Assembly: GCA_003674045.1 (NCBI GenBank)
Contig: PENC01000025.1
Span: 59,131 to 123,130 of the forward strand
Reading direction: 5' to 3'
Source of the DNA: Streptomyces griseocarneus
Lineage (GTDB): Bacteria > Actinomycetota > Actinomycetes > Streptomycetales > Streptomycetaceae
Length of the DNA: 64,000 bases
The position numbers and the translations under genes are program-made. Position 1 is the first letter of the stretch. Each line of letters begins with the position of its first letter. The notes under the pieces were generated by a model. That model was not told where the DNA came from. It ran no database searches and saw nothing but the letters and a program-made list of their open reading frames with translations. Shown piece after piece: positions 24,643-33,089 of the stretch.

Positions 24643-24655
24643 CTTGTGACACAAG
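24643..24655. promoter_or_regulatory. palindrome before the terpene operon
   Basis: CTTGTG-A-CACAAG, a perfect 13-base inverted repeat 81 bases before the first gene of the terpene operon. The stretch around it is AT-rich, suiting a promoter. A likely operator for an unlinked regulator, since no regulator gene lies in the operon. Confidence 0.45.
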
Positions 24656-24735
24656 TGGCCATTGATGCATGATCCCTGGACCTGAGCGGGAAATCGTTCA
24701 ACAAACCATCGGGTGCGCCGATTTCAGGGGGGACC

Positions 24736-26151
24736 ATGAGCATGCACCGCACGGGCCTCCGCGCCGCGGAGGCCGTGGTGATCGGCGGTGGTCTCGCCGG
24801 ACTGCTCACGGCGCACGTGCTCGCCCCGCACATCGGCCGCGTGGTCGTGGTGGAGCAGGACCGGTTGCCGGAGGGGCCGGAACCCCGGCGCGGCGTACCG
24901 CAGTCCACCCATGTGCACGGCCTGGGGGTCCGCGGACTGCGGACCCTGGAACGTCTGTTACCCGGCTTCACCCGCGAGCTGACCGGGGCCGGAGCCCCCC
25001 GGCTGGACCTCGCCGGGGACCTCGCCATGCGCACCCCGCACGGATGGGCCGCGGTCTTCCCCTCGGGGCTGGACTTCGTGTGCGCCAGCCGCCCCCTCGT
25101 GGAGTGGACCGTCCGGCGCATGGTCCGTTCCGCGGACAACATCGTGCTACGCGAGGAGACCCGGGTCACCGCTCTGACCGGCGACGCCTCGTCGGTCACC
25201 GGGGTACGGGTGCGGACCCCCGGCGGCACGGACGACGGCCCGCCGCTCACCGCCGACCTCGTGGTCGACGCCTCCGGACGGGGCTCCCCCGTCGACGCCT
25301 GGCTGGCCGGGCTGGGCTGCGCGCCCCTGCCGAAGGAGACCGTCGACCCGCACATCGGCTACGCGAGCCGCCTCTACCGCGTCCCGCCCTGCCACCGGGC
25401 CCCGTGGCAGGCGTGCTACCTGCAGGGCGGCCCGCCGGGGCCGCACCGGGGCGGAGTCCTGGCGCCCATCGAAGGCGGCCGGTGGATCGTCACCCTCATC
25501 GGCAGCGGCACCGACCGCCCCTCCACCCGGGAGGAGGACTTCCTGCCGTACGCGCGCGGCCTGGCCGACCCGCTCATCGCGGACGCGATCGCCGACGCGG
25601 AACCGCTGACCGGCATCTCGGGCAGCCACGCGACCAGCAACCGTCGCCGCCTGATCCGCCCCGGCGCCCGGCTGCCCGGCAATCTGCTGCTCACCGGCGA
25701 CTCCCTGTGCTGCTTCAACCCGGTGTACGGCCAGGGCATGACCGCGGCCGCCCTCGGCGCGGCCCTGCTCGGGGAGTGCCTGACGGCCGGGCCGCCGGCC
25801 CTGGCCGGGCTCGCCGGGCCGTACCACCACCGGCTCGCCGCGCTCACCGGCACGTTCTGGGACATGGCCGCCACGGCCGACAACCTGCTGCCCGGCACCG
25901 ACGGCCCCGCGCCGTCCCGGTCCCAGCGCCTGGCCGCGCGCTACCTGGGCCGGGTGCAGAGCGCGGGCACCCGCGACCCCCACGTCCATCTGGCCTTCCT
26001 GGAGGTGCTCCACTCCCTGCGGCCGCCATCGGCCCTTCTCGCACCCCGCATCGCGTTCCGGACCCTGACCGCCCGAGGCCCGGCGCAGGGACGGCCGCAG
26101 GCACTCCCCCAACCACCGGTTCCCGGCCCGGCGCCGGACCGCCTTCGCTGA
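24736..26151 (+). CDS. FAD-dependent monooxygenase/epoxidase-like, TTA codon
   Basis: A 471-residue flavoprotein. The Rossmann FAD motif is VIGGGLAGLLTAHVL (residues 15-29). DLVVDASGRGSP follows in the middle, and the second FAD contact is GDSLCCFNPVYGQGMTAAALGAALLGE. This layout fits the aromatic-hydroxylase/squalene-epoxidase-like group, so it probably oxygenates the terpene product. Leu75 is encoded by TTA (24958-24960), implying bldA-dependent translation of the first gene of the operon. AGGGGGG precedes the ATG at 24736. The terpene cyclase starts 11 bases after its stop. Confidence 0.88.
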   Translation: MSMHRTGLRAAEAVVIGGGLAGLLTAHVLAPHIGRVVVVEQDRLPEGPEPRRGVPQSTHVHGLGVRGLRTLERLLPGFTRELTGAGAPRLDLAGDLAMRTPHGWAAVFPSGLDFVCASRPLVEWTVRRMVRSADNIVLREETRVTALTGDASSVTGVRVRTPGGTDDGPPLTADLVVDASGRGSPVDAWLAGLGCAPLPKETVDPHIGYASRLYRVPPCHRAPWQACYLQGGPPGPHRGGVLAPIEGGRWIVTLIGSGTDRPSTREEDFLPYARGLADPLIADAIADAEPLTGISGSHATSNRRRLIRPGARLPGNLLLTGDSLCCFNPVYGQGMTAAALGAALLGECLTAGPPALAGLAGPYHHRLAALTGTFWDMAATADNLLPGTDGPAPSRSQRLAARYLGRVQSAGTRDPHVHLAFLEVLHSLRPPSALLAPRIAFRTLTARGPAQGRPQALPQPPVPGPAPDRLR

Positions 26152-26162
26152 GGACCCCCACC

Positions 26163-27161
26163 ATGCTCGATCAGTCCGTACCCGTACGGGTACCGCGGTT
26201 GCGCTGCCCCGCGCCGCCCGCCGTCCACCCCGCCGTCGCACGCCTGGAGGAATCCGCGATCGCGTGGATGCGGCGCTTCGGCTTCATCCGCGACTCCCGC
26301 GAGGAGGAGGCCGCCCGCAGGGCCCAGTTCGGCCGACTGGCCGCCCTCACCTATCCCCACGCGAGCGTCGAAGGCGCCCAGCTGGCCTGCGACTGGATGA
26401 TCTGGCTGTTCCTCCAGGACGACGAGTACATGGAGCGCGCCGCCGTCGCCGGCCGTCCCATGGACTACGCCCGGCACACCCTCCGCTGCCTGCGCGTCCT
26501 GCACGACCCCGACGCCCCGCCGGGAGACGATCCGTACATCCGCGCCCTGCACGAACTGTGCGCGCGGACCGGAGCGCAGGTCGGCCCGGAGCACTACCAG
26601 CGCTTCCTCTCCGGTCTGCACGAGTACTTCACCGGCGCCGGAGCGGAGGTCCTCTACCTGTGCCATCGCGAGATCCCCTCGCTGGAGGAGTACATCGCGC
26701 TGCGTGAGTCGAGCATCGCCCTGCGGTCGGTGATGTTCGTCCTCCTGGAGAGCGGCACCGGCTGTCCGCTGCCGGGCTCCCGGTGGGGCACCGCGGAGAT
26801 CCAGGCGGTCGCCCTCGCGGCGAGCCGCGTCAACTCCTGGATCAACGACATCCTCTCCGGCCTGCGCGAACTCCACTGGCCCGGCGCCATCAACCTCATC
26901 ACCGTCCTCGCGCGGCACCACGGCTGCACCCCGGTGGAAGCGATCGGCAAGGCCGTCGAGTACCACGACCGGGAGCTCGACGCGTTCCTTGTGCTGAGCG
27001 AACGGCTCCGCCGTACGTCCGCCGACCCGCACCTCGCGCGCTATCTCGACGGACTGGCCGCGTGGACGCGCGGCAACCGCGACTGGAGTCTGACCTGCGG
27101 CCGCTACCACGTGGACAACCCCGACCTCGGGGTGACCGGTCCGCAGCACTTCGGCGAATGA
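26163..27161 (+). CDS. class I terpene cyclase
   Basis: A 332-residue bacterial terpene synthase. The Mg-binding Asp-rich motif DDEYME is at residues 86-91, the NSE triad NDILSGLRE at 228-236 and the C-terminal RY pair at 314-315. All catalytic marks are therefore present. The length fits sesquiterpene or monoterpene cyclases with FPP or GPP. I cannot name the product; it is not obviously geosmin, epi-isozizaene, pentalenene or 2-MIB synthase. The stop overlaps the acyltransferase start (ATGA). Confidence 0.94.
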   Translation: MLDQSVPVRVPRLRCPAPPAVHPAVARLEESAIAWMRRFGFIRDSREEEAARRAQFGRLAALTYPHASVEGAQLACDWMIWLFLQDDEYMERAAVAGRPMDYARHTLRCLRVLHDPDAPPGDDPYIRALHELCARTGAQVGPEHYQRFLSGLHEYFTGAGAEVLYLCHREIPSLEEYIALRESSIALRSVMFVLLESGTGCPLPGSRWGTAEIQAVALAASRVNSWINDILSGLRELHWPGAINLITVLARHHGCTPVEAIGKAVEYHDRELDAFLVLSERLRRTSADPHLARYLDGLAAWTRGNRDWSLTCGRYHVDNPDLGVTGPQHFGE

Positions 27162-28384
27162 CCGCCGACGGACGCCGCGAGGAGCGCACCGTGCCCGGCC
27201 CCCATGGACCGGCGGCACCCGGCTCGCCCGCGATCGACCTGCCGACCCTCACCGGCTACCGCTTCGTGCTGGCCTCCGTGGTGCTCCTGTGCCACGCGGC
27301 CTTCATCTCCTCCGTGTACCGCGACAAGGCGGTGCACGACGCCCTCGGCCTCACCCTGCCGCTGGCCGCGGGGGCTGTCGCCTCCTTCTTCATCCTCAGC
27401 GGCTTCGTCCTGACCTGGTCGGCACCCCGGCACGACGCCGCACGCCGGTTCTGGCGGCGGCGGTTCTGGAAGATCGTGCCGAACCACGTGGTCTCCTGGG
27501 CCGCCGCCGTGCTCTTCCTCCTCGTGACGTCCGCGCCGTCGCCCATGCTGGCCACGCCCACGGACGTCGCCCCGCTCCCGGCCCTGGCGAACCTCTTCCT
27601 GGTCCAGAACTGGGTACCGGACGCGCACTACTACGTCGGGCCCAACGTACCGGCCTGGTCCATCTCCTGCGAGGCGTTCTTCTATCTGCTCTTCCCCTTC
27701 CTCCTGCGCGGGGCCCGCCGCATCTCCGCCCGCCATCTGTGGCGCTGGTGGATCGCGGTGGCCGCGGCGATCCCGCTCATGGGGCTGGCGGCCCTGCTCG
27801 TCGGCGGGCCCACGCTCTACGACTGGCTGCCGCTCAACGGCACCCGGCTCTGGTTCATCTACGCCTTCCCGCCGGTGCGGCTCCTGGAGTTCGCCCTGGG
27901 CATCCTCACGGCCCGGCTGGTGCAGGAGGGCCGCTGGATCAGGGTGCGGCGCCCGGTGCTCGTCGGGCTGCCCGTGGCCGCGTTCCTCCTCGTCCCGGTG
28001 CTGCCCCCGACGTTCGTCTTCGGCGCGGCACTGAGCGTGCCGCTCGCCCTGGCCGTCCCGGCCCTCGCCCTGAAGGACATCGAGCGGCGCCGCTCCCTGC
28101 TCCGCCACCGGCACCTCGTCGCCCTGGGCCGCTCCTCGTACGCGCTGTACCTCATCCACTACCCGATCATCATGACCGTACGGCAACTCGTCGGCACCGA
28201 CCGGAAGTTCGATGTGACCACGGCAACCCTGCTGGCCCTCGGCATCATGGCGGCGTCCCTGGCGGCCGCCGAGCTCCTCCACCGGTTCTGCGAGATGCCG
28301 CTCATGCGCCGCTACGCACGTCCCCGTTCCGCACCCGTCACCGGCCCCGCAGTCGCAGGAGACTCCTATGCGCCCACGCACTGA
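27158..28384 (+). CDS. membrane-bound acyltransferase family 3 (OafA-like)
   Basis: A 408-residue integral membrane O-acyltransferase with about ten hydrophobic segments from residue 30 to 390. Family marks are LTGYRFVLASVVLLCHAAF with the catalytic His, FILSGFVLTWS, the RRFWKIVPNH region and LGRSSYALYLIHYPI near the C-terminus. It probably acylates a hydroxyl on the oxidised terpene, an unusual tailoring step for bacterial terpenes. It starts inside the terpene cyclase stop (4-base overlap) and overlaps the P450 gene by 17 bases. Confidence 0.9.
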   Translation: MTADGRREERTVPGPHGPAAPGSPAIDLPTLTGYRFVLASVVLLCHAAFISSVYRDKAVHDALGLTLPLAAGAVASFFILSGFVLTWSAPRHDAARRFWRRRFWKIVPNHVVSWAAAVLFLLVTSAPSPMLATPTDVAPLPALANLFLVQNWVPDAHYYVGPNVPAWSISCEAFFYLLFPFLLRGARRISARHLWRWWIAVAAAIPLMGLAALLVGGPTLYDWLPLNGTRLWFIYAFPPVRLLEFALGILTARLVQEGRWIRVRRPVLVGLPVAAFLLVPVLPPTFVFGAALSVPLALAVPALALKDIERRRSLLRHRHLVALGRSSYALYLIHYPIIMTVRQLVGTDRKFDVTTATLLALGIMAASLAAAELLHRFCEMPLMRRYARPRSAPVTGPAVAGDSYAPTH

Positions 28385-29711
28385 GGCCCCCGCCCTCCCC
28401 ACGGCCCCCGGCGCCCTCCCGGGCCTCGGCCACGTACTGCCGCTGCTCCGCGACCCGTTGGCCTTCATGACGTCCCTGTCGTCCCTCGGCGACGTGGTCG
28501 GTATCCGGATCGCCAACATGCCCGCCTATGTGGTCACCGACCCGGAGCTGGTGCGGCGGGTCCTGGTCACCAGCGACCACGACTTCACCCAGGGCCGCGT
28601 CTACGACAAGCTGGCCCAGTTCCTGGGCGAGGGCGTCGGCACCACCTCCGGCCGCAAGCACCGCAGGCTGCGCAGGCTCGTGCAGCCCGCCTTCCACCGC
28701 GACCGCATCGCCGAGTACGCCGACACCATGCGCGCCACGGCCGAGGACATGGTGGCCGGCTGGCGGCCGGGCCAGGAGATCGCCGTCGACAGCGCCATGA
28801 ACGACATGGCCCTGACCGCCGTCACCGCGTGCCTGTTCACCTCGGCGATGGACGCCCGGGCCTCCGCCGAGTTCCGGGAGAGCATCCTCACCCTCTTCCA
28901 CGGCGCGGTGCTGCGCACCCTGCTGCCGACCGCGTGGGAGAAGCTCCCCACGCCCGGGAACCGCCGCTACCGGCGGGCGGCCGCGGTGGCGAACCGGATC
29001 ATCGACAGGACGATCTCGGTGTACCGCTCCCCGGGCCACGAGCGCGACGACATGCTGTCCCTGCTGCTGGCCGCCCGCGACGACGACGGCGACGGCCTCA
29101 CCGACCAGCAGATCCGCGACCAGGTGATCACCTTCCTGTTCGCCGGGGTGGAGACGACGGGCGCGACCGTCGCCTGGGCCCTCCACGAGATCGGACGGCA
29201 CCCCGCCGTCGAGAAGCAGCTGCACGCCGAGCTCGACAGCGTCCTCGGCGGCCGCCCCCCGACCTGGCGGGACCTCTGCGAGCTGCGCTACACCAGCCGT
29301 GTCGTCCAGGAGACCCTGCGGCTGCACGCCCCGTGGCTCATCCTCCGCCGCACCCTGCACGAGGTGCGGCTCGGCGACGCCGTGCTCCCCGCGGGCGCCG
29401 AGGTCGTCTACAGCCCGTACGCGCTCCAGCGCGACCCGCGGCACTTCACCGCGCCCCGGCAGTTCGACCCCGACCGCTGGCTCGACGAGCGTGCCGCCGG
29501 GCATCCGCGAGGCGCCCACATCCCCTTCGGCGCCGGTGCCCACAAGTGCGTGGGGGATGTCTTCGCCACCACGGAGATCACCATCGCCCTGGCCGTCATC
29601 TGCTCCCGGCTGCGCATGGTCCCCCGGACCCTGCGGCCGGTCCGCGAGGTGGCGGCGGCCACCACCCACCCCAAGGGACTCACCATGACCGTGGTGCCCC
29701 GGGCCCTCTGA
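28368..29711 (+). CDS. cytochrome P450
   Basis: A 447-residue haem monooxygenase. The I-helix is LFAGVETTGATVAW, the ExxR motif is in ETLRLHAPW, and the haem-ligand loop FGAGAHKCVGD has Cys394. The pattern resembles CYP170/CYP183-type terpene P450s by length and AGVETT, though I cannot assign the family. It starts 17 bases inside the acyltransferase gene. Electrons would come from unlinked ferredoxin and reductase. Confidence 0.94.
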   Translation: MRPRTEAPALPTAPGALPGLGHVLPLLRDPLAFMTSLSSLGDVVGIRIANMPAYVVTDPELVRRVLVTSDHDFTQGRVYDKLAQFLGEGVGTTSGRKHRRLRRLVQPAFHRDRIAEYADTMRATAEDMVAGWRPGQEIAVDSAMNDMALTAVTACLFTSAMDARASAEFRESILTLFHGAVLRTLLPTAWEKLPTPGNRRYRRAAAVANRIIDRTISVYRSPGHERDDMLSLLLAARDDDGDGLTDQQIRDQVITFLFAGVETTGATVAWALHEIGRHPAVEKQLHAELDSVLGGRPPTWRDLCELRYTSRVVQETLRLHAPWLILRRTLHEVRLGDAVLPAGAEVVYSPYALQRDPRHFTAPRQFDPDRWLDERAAGHPRGAHIPFGAGAHKCVGDVFATTEITIALAVICSRLRMVPRTLRPVREVAAATTHPKGLTMTVVPRAL

Positions 29712-29713
29712 GA

Positions 29714-29738
29714 CCGCTCCCCACCGCAGGCGGAGCGG
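29714..29738 (+). terminator. hairpin after the terpene operon
   Basis: CCGCTCC (29714-29720) pairs with GGAGCGG (29732-29738), 11-base loop, just past the P450 stop. Confidence 0.5.
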
Positions 29739-29784
29739 GCCTGGCGGCCGGGCGGGACCACGGCCGGAGTAGGATCGCCGCGCC

Positions 29785-30591
29785 ATGCAGATGAATGCCA
29801 CCTACAGCAGCTTTGTCGCGGTCGGGGACTCCTTCACGGAGGGCATGTCCGACGAGCTTCCCGACGGCTCCTACCGCGGCTGGGCCGACCTCCTCGCGGC
29901 GCGGCTCGCGGAGCGTACGCCCGGGTTCCGGTACGCCAACCTGGCCGTGCGCGGGAAGCTCATCGGCCAGATAGCCGACGAGCAGGCGCCCGCCGCCGCG
30001 GCCACGGGGGCCGACCTGGCCACACTGGTCGGCGGGCTCAACGACGTGCTGCGCCCGAAGTGCGACGTGGAGCTGGTGTGCGCCCGGCTCGCGGAGGCCG
30101 CCGAGCGGATCGCGGGCGGCTGCGGACAGCTGGTGCTGATGCGCAGCCCGGGCAGGCACGGCCCGGTGCTGGAGCGGTTCCGGCCGCGCATGGACCAGCT
30201 CTTCGGCTTCGTCGACGAGCTCGCCGAGCGGCACGGGGCGATCGTGGTGGATCTCTTCGGCGCGGACGTGCTGGGCGACCCCCGGCTGTGGGCCGAGGAC
30301 CGGCTGCACCTGAACGCGGAGGGGCACCGGAGGGTGGCGGAGGCCGTGTGGCAGGCACTCGGGTACCCGCCCGAGACGGACTGGCGCGCCCCGCTCCCCC
30401 CGTACGTACGCCCGGGCTGGGCGGCCCGGCGCGCCTCCGACGCGCGGTTCGCCCGCGAGCACCTGCTGCCGTGGATCGGCCGCCGCCTGACGGGCCGCTC
30501 GTCGGGCGACGGACGGGTGGGCGCCCACCTCGACGTGACGACGGGACAGGCGGTGCCGGTGGTGCTGAACCCGCCGCCCCAGCAGGGCTGA
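29785..30591 (+). CDS. SGNH/GDSL hydrolase
   Basis: A 268-residue esterase-like enzyme. Block I is VAVGDSFTEGMSDEL with nucleophile Ser, block II Gly in NLAVRGK, block III Asn in VGGLNDVLRP, and block V Asp/His in DRLHLNAEGH. No signal peptide, so cytosolic. Substrate unknown; probably a carboxyl ester or acetyl group. It follows the terpene operon by about 70 bases but has its own leader, so I treat it as separate. Confidence 0.9.
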   Translation: MQMNATYSSFVAVGDSFTEGMSDELPDGSYRGWADLLAARLAERTPGFRYANLAVRGKLIGQIADEQAPAAAATGADLATLVGGLNDVLRPKCDVELVCARLAEAAERIAGGCGQLVLMRSPGRHGPVLERFRPRMDQLFGFVDELAERHGAIVVDLFGADVLGDPRLWAEDRLHLNAEGHRRVAEAVWQALGYPPETDWRAPLPPYVRPGWAARRASDARFAREHLLPWIGRRLTGRSSGDGRVGAHLDVTTGQAVPVVLNPPPQQG

Positions 30592-30725
30592 CGGAGCGTC
30601 ACACCGGCTGTCGCACCGGCGGAGCGGGGAAAGTCGCAGGACCATGGTCCCAGGCCCTCCCGCGACCGCGGTCCCAGGACCAATGGCCGATCGCGTGCAA
30701 GATCGACGAGGCATACGGTCGGGAC

Positions 30726-31160
30726 ATGCCTGCCGACGCACACGCCCACATCCGCATCGCCCGCCCCACCCGCGACCTGGACGTCATCGAACGCTTCTGG
30801 ACCGAGGGCCTGGGCCTGTCCGTGATCTGGCGCCGGGAGGTCACCGCGGAGGACCTGCCCGGCGAGGACTACCGCCTGGTGATGGTCGGCTGGCCGGACG
30901 CGGGCTGGCACCTGGAGCTGGCGTACGAGGCGGGCGCGCCCGCCGCACCGACGCCCGCCGAGGAGGACCTGCTCGTCGTCTACCTCGACGGGCCGGTGCC
31001 CGACGAGCTCGTCGCCCGCCTGGAGGCACACGGCGGCAGGCGCGTCCCCGCGCACAACCCGTACTGGGACACCTGGGGCGTCACCGTCGAGGACCCGGAC
31101 GGCTACCGGCTCGTCCTGTGCACGCGCGACTGGTCCAACACGGTGCCGGACATCCCGTGA
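30726..31160 (+). CDS. VOC-superfamily (glyoxalase-like) protein
   Basis: A 144-residue protein with paired beta-alpha-beta-beta-beta modules (HIRIARPTRDLDVIERFWTEGLGL ... WGVTVEDPDGYRLVLC). The His and Glu near the ends of the strands could hold a metal. Function unknown: glyoxalase, dioxygenase or resistance protein. The start is the ATG at 30726; no strong ribosome site, so it may be leaderless. Confidence 0.82.
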   Translation: MPADAHAHIRIARPTRDLDVIERFWTEGLGLSVIWRREVTAEDLPGEDYRLVMVGWPDAGWHLELAYEAGAPAAPTPAEEDLLVVYLDGPVPDELVARLEAHGGRRVPAHNPYWDTWGVTVEDPDGYRLVLCTRDWSNTVPDIP

Positions 31161-31175
31161 CCGGTGAGTCCCGCC

Positions 31176-32006
31176 TCAGCGGGTCGCGTCGAGGATGACG
31201 CGGGCGACCAGCGCCGGGTCGTCGCTCATCGGGACGTGCCCGCAGCCGGTCAGCCGCAGGAGGCGCGCGGCCGGGATCGTATTCTTGGCCCGGATGCCCT
31301 GACGGGGGATCAGCAGCCGGTCCGCGCTCCCCCAGCCGATGGTCACGGGCACGTCCGGGACGTCGTCCGTGAAGCGCACCCCCTGACCGGCGGCGAGGAC
31401 CTCGTCGAAGCCGGTGGCCTCGCGCATGGCGCGGGTCTCGGCGATCACGGCGTCGGGCGAGCGCCGCCCCGGCCGGGAGTAGATGGAGCCGACGAGCGCC
31501 GCCCGGCCCGCCGCCGTACGGGCCAGGCCCGCCACGACGCGGGGCGGCATCAGCAGCGCCCCGCGCCGCATCGCGCTCAGCAGCGCGAAGGCGTAGAGGC
31601 CCTCCGGCTTGTTCCAGAACCCGGCCGGGGAGAACGCCGTGACGGAGCGCACGAGCTTGGCCTGCCCGAGCTGGAGCGCGAGCAGCCCGCCCAGGGAGTT
31701 GCCCACGACGTGCGGCCGGTCCACGCCGAGGGCCTCGAACAGCGCGCCCAGGACGGGGATCACGCCCGCGAGGTCGTAGCGGACCCCGTCGGGCAGGGCC
31801 GGGGAGTGGCCGAAGCCGGGCAGGTCGACGTTGATGACGTCGCGCTCCGCCGCGAGTATCCCGGTGACCGGGTCCCAGACCTGGAGGTGGTGGCCGATGC
31901 CGTGCAGCAGGACCACGGGTTCCCCGCCGCCGAGCCGTTCGTAGGACACCTCGACGTTCCGTTTTCCGGCTGGGGTGTCGATGGGGAAGGCGACCGTGTC
32001 GGCCAT
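31176..32006 (-). CDS. alpha/beta hydrolase
   Basis: A 276-residue hydrolase. The oxyanion HG is in VVLLHGIGHHLQVW, the nucleophile elbow is VVGNSLGGLLAL, the Asp is in GSADRLLIPRQG and the His is in TGCGHVPMSDDP. Typical of esterase/lactonase-type enzymes; substrate unknown. It is convergent with the VOC gene (16-base gap). The upstream region to 32177 separates it from the SDR gene. Confidence 0.9.
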   Translation of the reverse strand: MADTVAFPIDTPAGKRNVEVSYERLGGGEPVVLLHGIGHHLQVWDPVTGILAAERDVINVDLPGFGHSPALPDGVRYDLAGVIPVLGALFEALGVDRPHVVGNSLGGLLALQLGQAKLVRSVTAFSPAGFWNKPEGLYAFALLSAMRRGALLMPPRVVAGLARTAAGRAALVGSIYSRPGRRSPDAVIAETRAMREATGFDEVLAAGQGVRFTDDVPDVPVTIGWGSADRLLIPRQGIRAKNTIPAARLLRLTGCGHVPMSDDPALVARVILDATR

Positions 32007-32177
32007 GGGGCAAGCTCCTCGTCATCCACGGGTCACTGCCGATGCTCCGAGACAGGATGTCAGCAACACTTACCGATGGGTAGACCCTGTTCGACAGGGT
32101 TCCCGGCGTGTCTCACGGCGGGAGCGGAGAAGCCGGCAGTGGTCCGGCGGACGACCCGGCGACGACCCGGCGGCGGT

Positions 32178-32924
32178 CTACAGCCCGCCGGCCACGCGCA
32201 GCACCGCGCCCGTGGTGTACGACGCCTCCGGCGACAGCAGCCAGGCCACGGCGCCCGCGATCTCCTCGGGCTCGCCGGGGCGGCCCATGGGGACCCGGCC
32301 GGCGGCGCGCCACGGCCGCTCGGCGTCGCCCATCGCGGCGTGGATGTCCGTCAGGACCATACCGGGCTGCACCGAGTTGACCCGTATGCCCTCGGTGGCG
32401 AGCTCCTTGGAGAGCCCCACCGTGATCGCGTCGACGGCCGCCTTGCTCGCCCCGTAGTGCACATACTCACCGGGGCCGCCCAGGGTGGCCGCGGCGGACG
32501 AGATGTTCACGATGGCGCCGCCCGCGCCGCCGTGACGGGTCGACATCTCCAGGGCGGCCCGCCGGGCGCAGATCAGCGCGCCCAGCACATTGACGTCCAC
32601 CACGCGGCGCATCCGCTCGACCGGCGTCTCGGTGAAGCGGCCCAGCGTGCCGGTGATGCCCGCGTTGTTGACCAGCCCGGTGACCGGCCCCAGCTCCTCC
32701 CGCACGGTGGTGAACAGCCGGTCGACGTCCTCCTCGACGCTGGTGTCGGCCCGGACCACCGCACAGGCGACGCCCTCCGCGCGCACCCTGGCCGCGGTCT
32801 CCTCGGCGGCGTCGCGCGCCCGCTCGTAGCCGATGCCGACGGCGTGCCCGGCGCGGGCGAGCCGCACCGCCACCGCCGCGCCGATGCCGCGGCCCCCTCC
32901 CGTGACCACCGTGACCTGAGACAT
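32178..32924 (-). CDS. short-chain dehydrogenase/reductase
   Basis: A 248-residue classical SDR, FabG-like. The cofactor motif is TGGGRGIG (residues 8-15), with NNAG, the catalytic Ser in VNISSAAATL, and YxxxK as YGASK. Probably NADPH-dependent reduction of a keto or sugar substrate (3-oxoacyl or glucose-dehydrogenase type). The ATG at 32924 follows a GGCGGGGG site. It is divergent from a GntR regulator gene across a TTGGTC-tt-GACCAA palindrome, so it is very likely the regulator's target. Confidence 0.92.
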   Translation of the reverse strand: MSQVTVVTGGGRGIGAAVAVRLARAGHAVGIGYERARDAAEETAARVRAEGVACAVVRADTSVEEDVDRLFTTVREELGPVTGLVNNAGITGTLGRFTETPVERMRRVVDVNVLGALICARRAALEMSTRHGGAGGAIVNISSAAATLGGPGEYVHYGASKAAVDAITVGLSKELATEGIRVNSVQPGMVLTDIHAAMGDAERPWRAAGRVPMGRPGEPEEIAGAVAWLLSPEASYTTGAVLRVAGGL

Positions 32925-32991
32925 GCCCCCGCCTTTCGTCGCACACGTCGATGATCTGGAACGGTAACCGACCGGTCCGACAATCACGGCA

Positions 32992-33005
32992 TTGGTCTTG
33001 ACCAA
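32992..33005. promoter_or_regulatory. dre-like palindrome in the SDR-GntR divergon
   Basis: TTGGTC-tt-GACCAA, a perfect inverted repeat close to the DasR/HutC-subfamily consensus (TGGTCTAGACCA). It lies 67 bases from the SDR start and 84 bases from the GntR start. Best explained as the operator of the adjacent GntR; DasR cross-control is possible. Confidence 0.6.
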
Positions 33006-33089
33006 GTCTGCGCACCGTCTTATGGTCGCAGGCATACTGCAACAACCTTTAATAAAGAAGCGCGCGAAAAGCCTTTGCGGAGGATCAGG

